Assembly: GCA_964479535.1 (NCBI GenBank)
Contig: CAYZMM010000006.1
Coordinates: 100,738 to 164,737, forward strand
From: S015-6 sp964479535
GTDB lineage: Bacteria > Desulfobacterota > DSWW01
DNA length: 64,000 nt
Direction: 5' to 3'
The notes below the pieces were generated by a model that was not told where the DNA came from, made no database searches, and saw nothing but the letters and a program-made list of their open reading frames with translations. Below, piece by piece: positions 35,369 through 44,784 of this stretch. The number at the start of each line of letters is the position of its first letter. Position 1 is the first letter of the stretch. The position numbers and the translations under genes were made by a program.

Positions 35369-35800
35369 TTATCTCCTAGTGAGAGTGAGTCTGACGCTGC
35401 CGTCCTCGCGGGTCGTCTCGTAGACCGAGAACCCCTGTTTACGGGCCTCCCGCTTCGCCTTTTCCACGCCGTAAGCCTGCACGAGTCGCTCCGTCTTCGG
35501 GCCCAGTCTTTCGGTAAGCCCGCCCCTTGACCAGAAATCCCACAACAGCCGGTATCCCGTTCCCTGCCGGGCCTTTACCAGGCCCACCTCGTAGTCTGCG
35601 CCCGGGACTTGAATCGCGTGATCGCACTTGCCAAGGTCTTCCTGCGAGAAGCCCTCCGGCAGAGGGTAGTCTCCCTCCCATCGGCCGTACCACTTGTACG
35701 TCTTCTGGCCTTCTCTCAACACGAACCCCAGACGCCGGCAGGCAGCCGCGAGGGCTGCCAGGTCCGCGATCTGGATCTCGATCTCAGCTACGTGACTCAT
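35369..35800 (-). CDS. DUF1257 (Ycf35-like) family protein
   Basis: A 143-residue protein starting MSHVAEIEIQIADLAAL, the family signature, with a central beta-rich part (YEVGLVKARQGTGYRLLWDF) and a C-terminal helix-strand (VEKAKREARKQGFSVYET). DUF1257 is found beside DUF2997 and a CbbX/FtsH-like AAA ATPase, exactly as here, and the three probably act together. It follows the AAA gene by 54 bases and precedes DUF2997 by five. A truncated copy is at 63735-63943. Confidence 0.85.
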   Translation of the reverse strand: MSHVAEIEIQIADLAALAAACRRLGFVLREGQKTYKWYGRWEGDYPLPEGFSQEDLGKCDHAIQVPGADYEVGLVKARQGTGYRLLWDFWSRGGLTERLGPKTERLVQAYGVEKAKREARKQGFSVYETTREDGSVRLTLTRR

Positions 35801-35854
35801 TTCTCCTCCGGGAATGTTCTGTGTGGGTTTCTTGGGCTGAGGTGCACCCTGGTC

Positions 35855-37357
35855 TCAGTTGCCGCAGACGATCCTGCGGGAGAAGGCGTTCTCAGATGGC
35901 CTGCCGACCCCGCCCTGGCTTCTACGGTGTGCAGGGACGGCTCTGCCTTGCGCCCATTCGCGGAGCGCCTGGATCTTCTCCTTGGCCGTCCGGCACACAG
36001 GGACCACGAACTGGGCTGCTTCCTCGAGGCTGGTGCCAAGCATCTTCGCCACCCGGCAGAGGGTCTTGATCTCCGCACCGGTCCAGTCGTTGATCTGGGA
36101 AGTCCCGATCGTGTCCGGGTCCACACCGAACTTGGCACTGTAGAGCCTAAGAATGGCGCTACGGGTCTCCTCGTCCGGCAGATCCACGAAAAAGATGGCG
36201 TCCCAACGTTCCGCGCGCATCCATTCCGGGGGGAGTTGGGTAAGATCGTTGCAGGTAGCGACCACGTATGCGGTGCCCTGGGGCCTGTCCGACATCCAGC
36301 GCAAGAGGATCGAGCCCACACCGGCCTTGGCACCCCCGTCGCCCTGGTAGCCGTTGTACGCGCTCGAGAGGCCCTTTTCGATCTCATCGAACATGACCAC
36401 CGAGCGGCCCTGGGCATCTATGATGTCCACGGTCTGCTGCGCCTTGGCCTCGGACTGTCCGACCAGGGCCTGGCCCGCCGCCATGATGCGGTTCACGTCC
36501 GCGATGATCGTTGGCAAGCGTACGGCGTTCCCCAAGGCCTTGGCGAAGTGGGTCTTGCCCGTTCCTGCAGGGCCCAGAACCAGGATTCCGCGGTACATTT
36601 CCGAGGCGATGCTCCTGAGCGCGAACTCCTTCATCCGGTCCACGCCACGCAGGTCTTCGAAGGTCTCCTCGAACACACCGATCTCCAGGGTCGACGATTG
36701 CCTGATCATGTCGGCCTTGGTGTGTGCCACGATCTCGGGGGAGAACTTGCCGGACGAGACCACCGTGCAAAGTGCGGCCGCGTTTTCCGCCTCGAACTGT
36801 GTCAGCCCTAGAGCGGCCTCCGCAAGCTGGTCGAGCAACTCGGGGGATTGCTCACCCAGGTTGGCCGCGCTGGCGATTTCCACAAACACCTGTCGCAGTT
36901 CCTCTCGAGTAGGAAGCTCGAACGGGACGACCTTGAAGAGCTTGGAGAGTTCGACTGGCACGGTGACAATTGGGGAGACGGCAATGAGCGTCACGCCATT
37001 GCTCGAGAGGGCCTGCCTCGCGTTCTGCAGAGCCTGGACAGTCTCTGCCCCGTCAATGAACCGGTGAAAGTTCTCGAGAAATGCCACCGCCGGCCCTCGA
37101 ATCTCGGTCAGGTGAGTCACCAGTTCGGCCGGGTCCTGAATCATCTGACGCTCATCCGCTGCTGGCAGAAGGCACTCGATGCCGCGCAGGCAGTCCCAGC
37201 GGTACACGGCGGTTCGGGTGTTCCGATGGTTGTCCCATTGCTGGATTTCACTCACGATATTCGCCTGCGCCCGCTCCGGCTCCTGGGTCTTAACCCACAG
37301 GGCCGGGTACCCGGCGTTCAGGTAATGCAGGACCTTGATACTATTCGGGACGTTCAT
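35855..37357 (-). CDS. AAA-family ATPase of the DUF1257/DUF2997 cluster
   Basis: A 500-residue protein. An N-terminal degenerate ATPase-like region (about 1-200, AFLENFHRFIDG) precedes a classical AAA module: Walker A GPAGTGKTHFAKALG (about residue 256), Walker B SVVMFDEIEKGL (about 320), sensor 1 VVATCNDLTQLP and arginine finger RAERWDAIFF. FtsH-like architecture without membrane segments or protease. The start at 37357 has GCCGGAGG upstream; a 190-residue in-frame extension lacks family features and is rejected. First gene of the minus-strand block. Role unknown, probably remodelling with DUF1257/DUF2997. Confidence 0.88.
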   Translation of the reverse strand: MNVPNSIKVLHYLNAGYPALWVKTQEPERAQANIVSEIQQWDNHRNTRTAVYRWDCLRGIECLLPAADERQMIQDPAELVTHLTEIRGPAVAFLENFHRFIDGAETVQALQNARQALSSNGVTLIAVSPIVTVPVELSKLFKVVPFELPTREELRQVFVEIASAANLGEQSPELLDQLAEAALGLTQFEAENAAALCTVVSSGKFSPEIVAHTKADMIRQSSTLEIGVFEETFEDLRGVDRMKEFALRSIASEMYRGILVLGPAGTGKTHFAKALGNAVRLPTIIADVNRIMAAGQALVGQSEAKAQQTVDIIDAQGRSVVMFDEIEKGLSSAYNGYQGDGGAKAGVGSILLRWMSDRPQGTAYVVATCNDLTQLPPEWMRAERWDAIFFVDLPDEETRSAILRLYSAKFGVDPDTIGTSQINDWTGAEIKTLCRVAKMLGTSLEEAAQFVVPVCRTAKEKIQALREWAQGRAVPAHRRSQGGVGRPSENAFSRRIVCGN

Positions 37358-38711
37358 TGTGCCTCCGGCTGAGTATGATTTGTCGCCGCTCTGAGCGCGG
37401 TTCAGGAAGTGAAATAGGGCAGGGGGGCTCAGCCCTTGCCGCCCAACGAAAAACGGAAAGGGCAGAGCAGGGCGTGGGGCCGGGGACATGTTCAGTGCAA
37501 GAAAGCGAAAGAAGAAGACACAGGCGCAGCAGGATTGCGGATTCATGTCTTCCTGAGGCTCTGAGCGTTCGACGGACATGACGTGCAATACAGAGGAGGG
37601 ATAGTTCAACTGGACTTTGTGCGGTATGGACGAGTGGGAGTGATCGGTGGCACAGGTCCCGTGCGGAAAAGAACCGTTCTTCTTGCTACTACTCATTCGA
37701 GTCATCGCAAAGCCGTGGTGCCAGGCCGCGCGGATATCACACGGGAACATTTGGAGGAAGCTGATCCTGTGGGCAACGCGCACCGTGCTATCCTGGGCAA
37801 AGACGGCGAATCCGTCCACAATCAGTTCTAGCCAGACACTTGAAATGCTACCGAGGGCACCGTCAAGCCAGATGGGAGCAAGCTGAAGTTTGAGGAGAGC
37901 TATTCGCGGGAAACATCTCAACATGAGATCTCACCCTTCTTAGGCCACCAGCCGGTCAGCCTATCTCCAACGGGATGTAAGCGGACCGCCTGATCCGCCT
38001 AAGTTAAGATCGGTCTCGGCTCTCCGCACCGCCCTATCCCCAGCCATCCCGGAGTCAATCATCCAATTGACAAAGGTTGAGCTTCTTGATAAAACGGATT
38101 TATGAGATCCTCCTATGTAAGTGTCCTTTGGCTTCATACTAAATACTTCTGTGGACGAAGGGGAATCGTAGATTCCTCTAGGGCAGGCTGAGACAGGTCT
38201 GGATATTGGAGGGGCCGCCATCATCCCAGTCGTGGAGCCGGCGGCGATAGGCTGACCAGGGTCGTTGCTGATCAGCGGGGTCAACGGGCATGGTAGGTGG
38301 CGTTTCCTGATCGCGGCCTGTGAGCTTGGTCATCGCCTGCCCTTTCGGAATTGGGGGCACTTGGTCGGCGGGAGGGGAAACGAGTGCTAGTCGAAGTCCA
38401 CGAACATCGAGTCGTTTTCAGGGTCTCGACCAATGGCCGTTTCCAGGGTCGCAGACGAATCTAGGTAGGTTCCCACTGGGATCACCGAGAACAATCAACT
38501 TGGGAGCGCCACAGAACAATCATACGCAGCGGATCGCGCCAAGCCTCTACGCCGATGTGAAGCACGACCTCGGCCAAGGGCGCGCTCGCTGATGCCACCG
38601 TTCTGCTATGAAAACCGACCCGCGAGATGTTAGAATAAATTGTAACCATCCAAAATGGTCGCACGTAGATCGCTCAATTTCCTTCGCTTTGTTATAGGAT
38701 TTCTCGCGAAG
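37358..38711. other. Long intergenic region between divergent blocks
   Basis: About 1.35 kb between the start of the AAA ATPase gene and the start of the PHP-ABC gene. Open stretches on both strands lack family signatures, ribosome sites or consistent codon use. It must hold the promoter of the leftward operon and that of the rightward pair. AT content rises after about 38.6 kb. I see no RNA gene. Confidence 0.5.
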
Positions 38712-40859
38712 ATGAAAATCGACATCCATACGCACACCAAAAAGTGTAAGTCAGGCGACGCTCCTACAAGAGAGATCTCTCCAGAGAATTTCTGCGCAGT
38801 GATTCTTTCTACGGAAGTCAGGATCATTGCGATTACCAATCACAATGTTTTCGACCTGGACCAGCACACGGCAATTGAAACCAGCTTGGGCGATGAAGCG
38901 CAAGTCTGGCCTGGAATCGAGCTCGATATCCTCGAAGAGGGATCGAGTGGGCATTTGCTTGTAATCGTTTCTCCGACGCAGGCAAAGCATTTTTCTAGGG
39001 CGGTGGATGAGTTCACCAAAGGTTCCAGTCCGGACAGCTTCACAGCTACAATTGACGAGGTTCTGGAGAGGTTCGATTTGTTGAAGCCAGTCTACGTGGC
39101 CCACTATAAGCAGAAGAAGCCCAACCTCTCGGCCGACGCCCTTGAGAAGCTGCTGGCAGGAACGAAGAATCCAGGCTGCGTGATCAAGGAGGTCACCAAC
39201 TCAATCTCGGCGGGAATCTATATTTCACACGGCCACGGTTCGATTTACGGTTCTGATGTGCACGATTGGGCGAAGTATCAAGAGCTTTCCCGTGAACTTC
39301 CGGATCTTCGGCTTCCTGTCGATAGCTTCGAGCATTTCTGCCTGCTACTGGAAAAAGATCCGACGACAATCAATACCGTCCTCGACAGAAAGACCTCCGA
39401 GGATCTCGTCCTGTTTCCGTTTGACGACGGCTCGACTCTAAAAGTCAGGGCATTCAACGACATCAATGTCGTATTTGGACCGAAGGGAACAGGCAAAACC
39501 TGTATTCTGAGGGCCATTGCCAAGCATTACGCGGAGAACGGAATAGATGCGAGGGTCTACGAGTCAGCGAGTGATCGACTGGATGAGATTTTCGATACGA
39601 AAGGCAGAGACCTGACGATCAATCTGAACAACTTCGGGATCAATTATTGCACCAACGAGATTAAGGCCCTGCGCGCTGCCGGTGAGGCTAGCGTTACGAA
39701 CCTCGGCAAGTATGTAGCCTACTTCGCGGCGAAAAACACGAATAGGAACGCTAAGAAGATTCTGCTTAAAGACATCGAGCCCGAGGAAGAAAGTGGAGCT
39801 AAGCGCGAGTTTACCGATGTTAACGAGGCGGTGAAAACGACGGCAGAATTCTTGGAGTTCCTTACCGATAATCCTTCCGTGAAGAGGGAGCTCAACGAAG
39901 ATGAGCATAAGCAAGTCACCCGGATCCTATCGGAGTTGCTTGAGCGGCTGAGCAAGCGAGAATGGGCCAGTTTTTCTGGGTGGAAAGAGATTTTTTTCTT
40001 GAATTCAGCGATCAAAACGTTCCGAAGAGAGGTGGAGCGTAAGACGGGATCGCCAGCGAAACCCACCACGACAGGTTTTCGCGATTACGCAATCAATCGC
40101 ATCAAGATCGAGGTTAACGCTGCGGAAATCGTGAAGAGCGTTGATACAAAGATCCCGATGCTCAAAGAGCCTGTTGGTAGCCTCGGATCGAGCAAGGGGG
40201 AGCTAGAGTTCCAGACGGAGTTCGAATTCCAAGCTGGGAATGTTACGGACGGTTCTCTATCGAGTCTAAGAGACGGGGCAAAGAAGGGAGCGCAGAAGAA
40301 GTTCATTAATTGTGTCCGGAAGATCCTAAAACGCGCCTACGCCGACGATTTGTTTCAGCACATCTCCGAACTCAATGGAATCGAAGATGTGGAAAACATC
40401 AAGACCGTATACGAACTGCTTCTTTTTAAGAGGTACTTCGCGCTAGACGGAGTTCGGTATTCGCCGTCGAGTGGCGAGGCTTCGATGGTCATGTTGCAGA
40501 AGGAACTTGGGACAGACAAGGATGTCTACATTCTGGACGAGCCGGAGAGGAGCCTGGGCAACGAATACATTAACGATGTGATTGTGCCGCTGATTAAGGA
40601 GCGGGCGCGGGCAGGCAAGAAGGTATTCATTTCAACGCACGATGCGAATATTGCGGTACGGACCCTTCCTTACAGCTCGATTTACCGGTGCCACGGGCAA
40701 GGGGGGTACAGCACTTATATCGGCAACCCGTTCTCGAACAATCTGGTTAATCCGGACGACGCGGGCGATCAGCTTGAGTGGAAGAAGGTCAGCATGAGAA
40801 CCCTTGAAGGCGGAGAAGAAGCATTTGGTGAGCGAGGAAAAATCTATGGAAACGATTAG
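38712..40859 (+). CDS. PHP phosphoesterase fused to ABC/SMC-type ATPase
   Basis: A 715-residue protein. The N-terminal PHP domain has KIDIHTHTKK (HxH), AITNHN, GIELDI and SDVHDW, a plausible metal site. It is followed by an SMC-like ATPase with Walker A GPKGTGKTCIL (about residue 256), a long helical insertion, signature SSGEASMVML (about 586), Walker B VYILDEPERSLGN (about 608) and H-loop STHDANIA (about 641). An ATP-gated nuclease or phosphoesterase is the likely activity, as in several defence proteins. ATG 38712 is chosen because the PHP motif starts at once. It overlaps the next gene by 14 bases. Codon use looks less GC-rich than its neighbours. Confidence 0.85.
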   Translation: MKIDIHTHTKKCKSGDAPTREISPENFCAVILSTEVRIIAITNHNVFDLDQHTAIETSLGDEAQVWPGIELDILEEGSSGHLLVIVSPTQAKHFSRAVDEFTKGSSPDSFTATIDEVLERFDLLKPVYVAHYKQKKPNLSADALEKLLAGTKNPGCVIKEVTNSISAGIYISHGHGSIYGSDVHDWAKYQELSRELPDLRLPVDSFEHFCLLLEKDPTTINTVLDRKTSEDLVLFPFDDGSTLKVRAFNDINVVFGPKGTGKTCILRAIAKHYAENGIDARVYESASDRLDEIFDTKGRDLTINLNNFGINYCTNEIKALRAAGEASVTNLGKYVAYFAAKNTNRNAKKILLKDIEPEEESGAKREFTDVNEAVKTTAEFLEFLTDNPSVKRELNEDEHKQVTRILSELLERLSKREWASFSGWKEIFFLNSAIKTFRREVERKTGSPAKPTTTGFRDYAINRIKIEVNAAEIVKSVDTKIPMLKEPVGSLGSSKGELEFQTEFEFQAGNVTDGSLSSLRDGAKKGAQKKFINCVRKILKRAYADDLFQHISELNGIEDVENIKTVYELLLFKRYFALDGVRYSPSSGEASMVMLQKELGTDKDVYILDEPERSLGNEYINDVIVPLIKERARAGKKVFISTHDANIAVRTLPYSSIYRCHGQGGYSTYIGNPFSNNLVNPDDAGDQLEWKKVSMRTLEGGEEAFGERGKIYGND

Positions 40860-41136
40860 AGCGACTGTCGTACAGGTTGATGAGAAGTACTTCATCAAGA
40901 TTGAAGACGAAGAGCGCACAATCACGATTCCAATGTCCGAGGACAAGCCGAACGAGGTTAAGAGCGCATTCAACAGGCTAGTCGCTCGGATCAAGGGCGG
41001 AGAGTTCCAGATCGAGTTGGCTGAGGTCGGAGAAGATTTGTTTTCTCAGGTGGCGAATGAATACATCGCGCAGATAAACCGGGAGATCCAGGAAGTTCAC
41101 GGTGAAATGGAGCGGTACGGCTTGGTTTCCGACTGA
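40846..41136 (+). CDS. Small partner of the PHP-ABC ATPase
   Basis: A 96-residue acidic protein (METIRATVVQVDEKYFIKIE, then AFNRLVARIKGGEF and a helical C-terminus QINREIQEVHGEMERYG). Its start lies inside the PHP-ABC gene with GAGG upstream, so the two are translationally coupled. The N-terminal half looks like a small beta domain and the C-terminal half a helix. No family recognised. A toxin-restraining or sensor role is possible but unproven. Confidence 0.7.
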   Translation: METIRATVVQVDEKYFIKIEDEERTITIPMSEDKPNEVKSAFNRLVARIKGGEFQIELAEVGEDLFSQVANEYIAQINREIQEVHGEMERYGLVSD

Positions 41137-41386
41137 TTGCGCCTGATAAGTCGGTTACAAGATGTTCCCACCAACTGAACCCATACCAACGAATCCAGAA
41201 GGAGACGAGTGGATGCGGCATCGAATAGGCCGCGGCTCGCTCGCAACATTAGTCGCCCTGTAATGACGCTTCGCTTGGAGCGCCTCCGTTTCGAGTATAG
41301 CTGATATGGATTTGCGATAGTGACTTGCCACTACGCTATGTCAAAATGGTTCGGCAGGGACACACAGATGGGAGTCGACAGAAGGC

Positions 41387-42262
41387 ATGTCTCACATGAA
41401 TCCGAATATTGCCTGTCTGGAAGATCCTTTGGAAGAAGACCAGCGTGCGCGCTCCAACTTTGCTCGACGAGTGCTACAGCGTTCCGGTGGGCCTCCTGAT
41501 GTGTCCGCCGGGTACATGGGCACACCTCGACGACGAATAGTGCAGTTCTGGGACGACGGTGACCAACTTCCGAGCGACGTCGAAGAGTGTATCCATTCCT
41601 GGAAGAAGCTCGAGAAGCAGGGGTTCGAGGTTCTTATGTTCGATGAGAACTCAGCCAAGGAGTTCATCTGGAATCGATTGGGGTCGCGTCACGAAAGAGC
41701 ATTTGAGAAATGCTATCACCCCGCAATGCAGTCAGACTACTTCCGGCTCTGCTATATCTGTATGGAGGGCGGCTGCTACGTAGACGCCGACGATATCTAT
41801 CGCGGGGCGGATGTCGAACAGCTATTCAGCGATGGCCGACTCAAGATCCAGCCGCTCTGCTACGATATCGATACGGACGAGATGATTTCGCCTTCGGTCT
41901 TCGCTGGTCCAGGCGCATACTCATTGAATTGGATCTTCTACTTCAACAATAACCCTTTGATCGCAGTTCGTAGTCATCCCCTTCTCGAACGAGCGCTCGC
42001 GAATGCTACAATCTCCCTTGAACGAGCCCCCACAAATGAGTTGCCGGAGATCCAATCAACGACCGGCCCTGGCAACCTTACCAAATCGATATTCGACTCG
42101 GTCGCCGATGACCGTTCTCTAGAGGAATCGTTGCTCGTTGTGCATGATTGGGAGGACATAGCGACGACCAAGTGGCCGCTCAGTTACCGGACTGACAGCA
42201 GAAACTGGAGGCTATCGAATCAGCGAATCTGTCGAGACCGAGAGAGTGAGAAGGTAGGATGA
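41387..42262 (+). CDS. GT32-type glycosyltransferase (Och1/capsular-sugar family)
   Basis: A 291-residue enzyme with the Gly_transf_sug core: RRIVQFWDDG, SWKKLEKQGFEVLMFDE and the donor-binding segment MQSDYFRLCYICMEGGCYVD, where YVDAD supplies the DXD motif (about residue 126). No signal or membrane segment, so it is cytosolic. It would add a sugar to a glycan or lipid carrier. Its stop overlaps the next gene's ATG (ATGA), so the two form a glycan-building unit. The donor sugar cannot be read from the sequence. Confidence 0.82.
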   Translation: MSHMNPNIACLEDPLEEDQRARSNFARRVLQRSGGPPDVSAGYMGTPRRRIVQFWDDGDQLPSDVEECIHSWKKLEKQGFEVLMFDENSAKEFIWNRLGSRHERAFEKCYHPAMQSDYFRLCYICMEGGCYVDADDIYRGADVEQLFSDGRLKIQPLCYDIDTDEMISPSVFAGPGAYSLNWIFYFNNNPLIAVRSHPLLERALANATISLERAPTNELPEIQSTTGPGNLTKSIFDSVADDRSLEESLLVVHDWEDIATTKWPLSYRTDSRNWRLSNQRICRDRESEKVG

Positions 42263-44529
42263 ATCTGTCGCGTCCGCTACTGGCTCCTTTGAAGCACGTT
42301 TTTAGGATCTGGCTAAGACTTCGGAGATTCCTGCCGAAGGAAAAGTGCCGGGCATTTGGCACCTCAAGTACGGAAGGATGCCCAGGAATAGAGAAGATCT
42401 ATGTCATCAACCTCGATCGACAGCCAGACCGCTGGGCTAAGATCGAGCGCGAGCTTAGGTGCGTCGTGGACTCATCAGGCGTTGACGTTGCGGATTTGAC
42501 GGAGCGATGCTCTGCGGTGGATGCAACGCGCATCGCGGAGATCCCCCCTGACGGATCGGATGTCAATCCTTTCTATACACTTGGAGATCAACTCTTCGTC
42601 GAACCGCAACCGCGTGCTTTTCCGGACCGGCTACAGCTCGACCGCCCGATTAGAATGACCCTGCAAGAGATCGCTGTAGCGCTCTCGCACATCAGTGTTT
42701 GGCGGCGGATCGCAGCCGGGGAGCAAGATTACTGCCTCGTTCTCGAGGACGACATATGGCTCCAACACGGGTTCGCTCGCTATTTGGAGCAGGCATGGCA
42801 CGAGTTGACCTCCCAAGATCAACGAACAGATCTGTTCGACGTTCTTTACCTGTCTTACAAGGAAGTGAAGCACGGGGCTCAGAAAACCCTGTTGTCAGAA
42901 AGTATCTTCCGTCCTGTCCGGGGGCTCTGGTACCTATCTGGATACGTCCTCTCACGCGAAGGCGCTAGAAAGCTCCTGCGGCGCTTGCCGTGTCGGGGGC
43001 CTGTGGATCTGTGGATTAATCACCAGTTTCAGGGGCTATCCGTTCGGGCAACTCGTCAGTCAATCATAGCGCAGCGCCTAGACGGTGACTCTACGAACTC
43101 GTATTCCATACTCCCCGTACTCAGCCGGATTGGAGTAATTGACAGCGAGGGAGCATCCCTCTTCCAGATTCGCCCAACGGAGCGTCCCGTTTTTGCGTTC
43201 GGACCTGAGAAATCTGGTTTGTCATCACTTGCCATGGCTCTCTCCATGCTCGGTTACCGATGCTGTAGTGCCCTCAGCGAGCTTCCCGAGGGCGAGTATC
43301 AGAAGGTTCTCTCGGGACGTGGCGATTGTATCTTTGACGCATATGTAAACATCGGGTCGCTTGCGAAAAAGACTCGGCAACTGAGCCAGCGGCATCCTTC
43401 CGCGAAGTTCATAGTCACAACGCGCCAAGGCGCTGGGGCTGACGTGATCTCGATAGACGGCATGGATGACGTGGCAGACTCCATAGCTGTTCTCGATGCA
43501 GACGAAGCCAATAAGTGGCGGGTTCTGTGTGAACACCTAAAGTGTGCGCCGCCCGTCTGCTCCTTTCCCAAGATTGAGGACCTTGGGCAGAGACGAGTCC
43601 TTGATGTGAGCACACATTCGGATCGAGTTGCGACCAAGAATGTTCCGAAGCGTGACAGATCGCCTTGGGTCATCGAGGCTTCTCGAAGTTGGAAAGGCAT
43701 CCACACCGCACCTGTAAAGCAGGCGCATCCGTCGGGTGATGCCCGCATTTTGGTCAGAGACTTCCTACAGGGCCCTGCTCCCAAACAGTGTTTTCTTCGT
43801 GACGACACTTTCACAGGGAATCTGGGGCTGTTTTGCCCTTCAAACGTTGAATTCCGCGGTGGAGGCGGAGCGGAACTCCACGTGCGCAAGGAGTCACTGG
43901 GTGTACGTGACTACAGTGCCGCCTCCATCTGCAGTTGCAGCCAGTATCTGTTTGGGAAGTTTGAGGCGGTGGTGCAGCCCACGAACGTGCCGGGACTGGT
44001 CACTGGATTCTTTTTACATCGCGACTCGCCGCGACAAGAGATTGACATGGAGATTGCTGGGAATCGACCAGATATCCTCCTTGCTAATGTCTTCTACAAT
44101 CCTGGGGGCGAGGGGGCGAGGTATGACTACGGCTATCGGGGCGCACCAACCAAGATTCCACTTGGGTTTGACGCTTCTAAATCGGCACACCTGTTCTCGA
44201 TTGAATGGCTGCCAAACGAGATAAGGTGGCTGGTCGACAATCGGCTAGTCCACAGGCGCGTTGACTGGGACCCTACGCCCATTCCGCATCTTGCTATGCG
44301 CCTCAATGTCAACACATGGCCATCCCGGTCCAAGGAACTCGCCGGACGGGTTAGCGTTCGGCTGCTACCCGCGACCACTATTGTGGAATCGATAGCAGTA
44401 GATGCCATCTTGCTGCGAACAGAGAGCTCGCAAGCCCACGGATCACCTGCCTGCGATGCGGTTGGACAGAATCGAATGACGCCCAACCAAGCGTTCCAGG
44501 CGACGATTGACCGGGCGCCCGAACGCTGA
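42259..44529 (+). CDS. Three-domain fusion: GT25 glycosyltransferase, sulfotransferase-like, GH16
   Basis: A 756-residue protein. Residues about 45-270 form a GT25 (LPS/collagen-type) transferase (KIYVINLDRQPDRW, ALSHISVWRRI, CLVLEDDIWL). Residues about 312-450 start with a sulfotransferase-like P-loop (FGPEKSGLSSLAMAL) and contain HPSAKFIVTTR. Residues about 520-720 are a GH16 glucanase/transglycosylase fold with the catalytic EIDME (E594, D596, E598) and HLFSIEWLPNEIRW. No signal peptide is visible, odd for GH16. The enzyme may build, sulfate and trim or graft one glycan. Translationally coupled to the GT32 gene. Confidence 0.8.
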   Translation: MNLSRPLLAPLKHVFRIWLRLRRFLPKEKCRAFGTSSTEGCPGIEKIYVINLDRQPDRWAKIERELRCVVDSSGVDVADLTERCSAVDATRIAEIPPDGSDVNPFYTLGDQLFVEPQPRAFPDRLQLDRPIRMTLQEIAVALSHISVWRRIAAGEQDYCLVLEDDIWLQHGFARYLEQAWHELTSQDQRTDLFDVLYLSYKEVKHGAQKTLLSESIFRPVRGLWYLSGYVLSREGARKLLRRLPCRGPVDLWINHQFQGLSVRATRQSIIAQRLDGDSTNSYSILPVLSRIGVIDSEGASLFQIRPTERPVFAFGPEKSGLSSLAMALSMLGYRCCSALSELPEGEYQKVLSGRGDCIFDAYVNIGSLAKKTRQLSQRHPSAKFIVTTRQGAGADVISIDGMDDVADSIAVLDADEANKWRVLCEHLKCAPPVCSFPKIEDLGQRRVLDVSTHSDRVATKNVPKRDRSPWVIEASRSWKGIHTAPVKQAHPSGDARILVRDFLQGPAPKQCFLRDDTFTGNLGLFCPSNVEFRGGGGAELHVRKESLGVRDYSAASICSCSQYLFGKFEAVVQPTNVPGLVTGFFLHRDSPRQEIDMEIAGNRPDILLANVFYNPGGEGARYDYGYRGAPTKIPLGFDASKSAHLFSIEWLPNEIRWLVDNRLVHRRVDWDPTPIPHLAMRLNVNTWPSRSKELAGRVSVRLLPATTIVESIAVDAILLRTESSQAHGSPACDAVGQNRMTPNQAFQATIDRAPER

Positions 44530-44784
44530 CGTCATCCTCCTCTGTTGTCCAACATCCAGAACGAATGACATTTCATTCTCACACGTAAATGTCTTATTAA
44601 CGGATGGCGATTTCATGTAATACTATGAAGTCGGTTTCGTGAATGACGAAGTGAGAACTAGAAATAGCTCTTACTGATCTTGTTCAGTGAAGATTACCAC
44701 AATTCCTAGCCTGCCCAGGCATTTGGAGCACCCCGGTTACGTGGACAGTTGATAGCTTGCAAAAGGGTATTCAGCGGGTTTGGG

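Noticed and set aside
37358..37924. 190-residue in-frame extension of the AAA ATPase gene
   Set aside because: It lacks family sequence and has a poor start, while GGAGG precedes the start at 37357.
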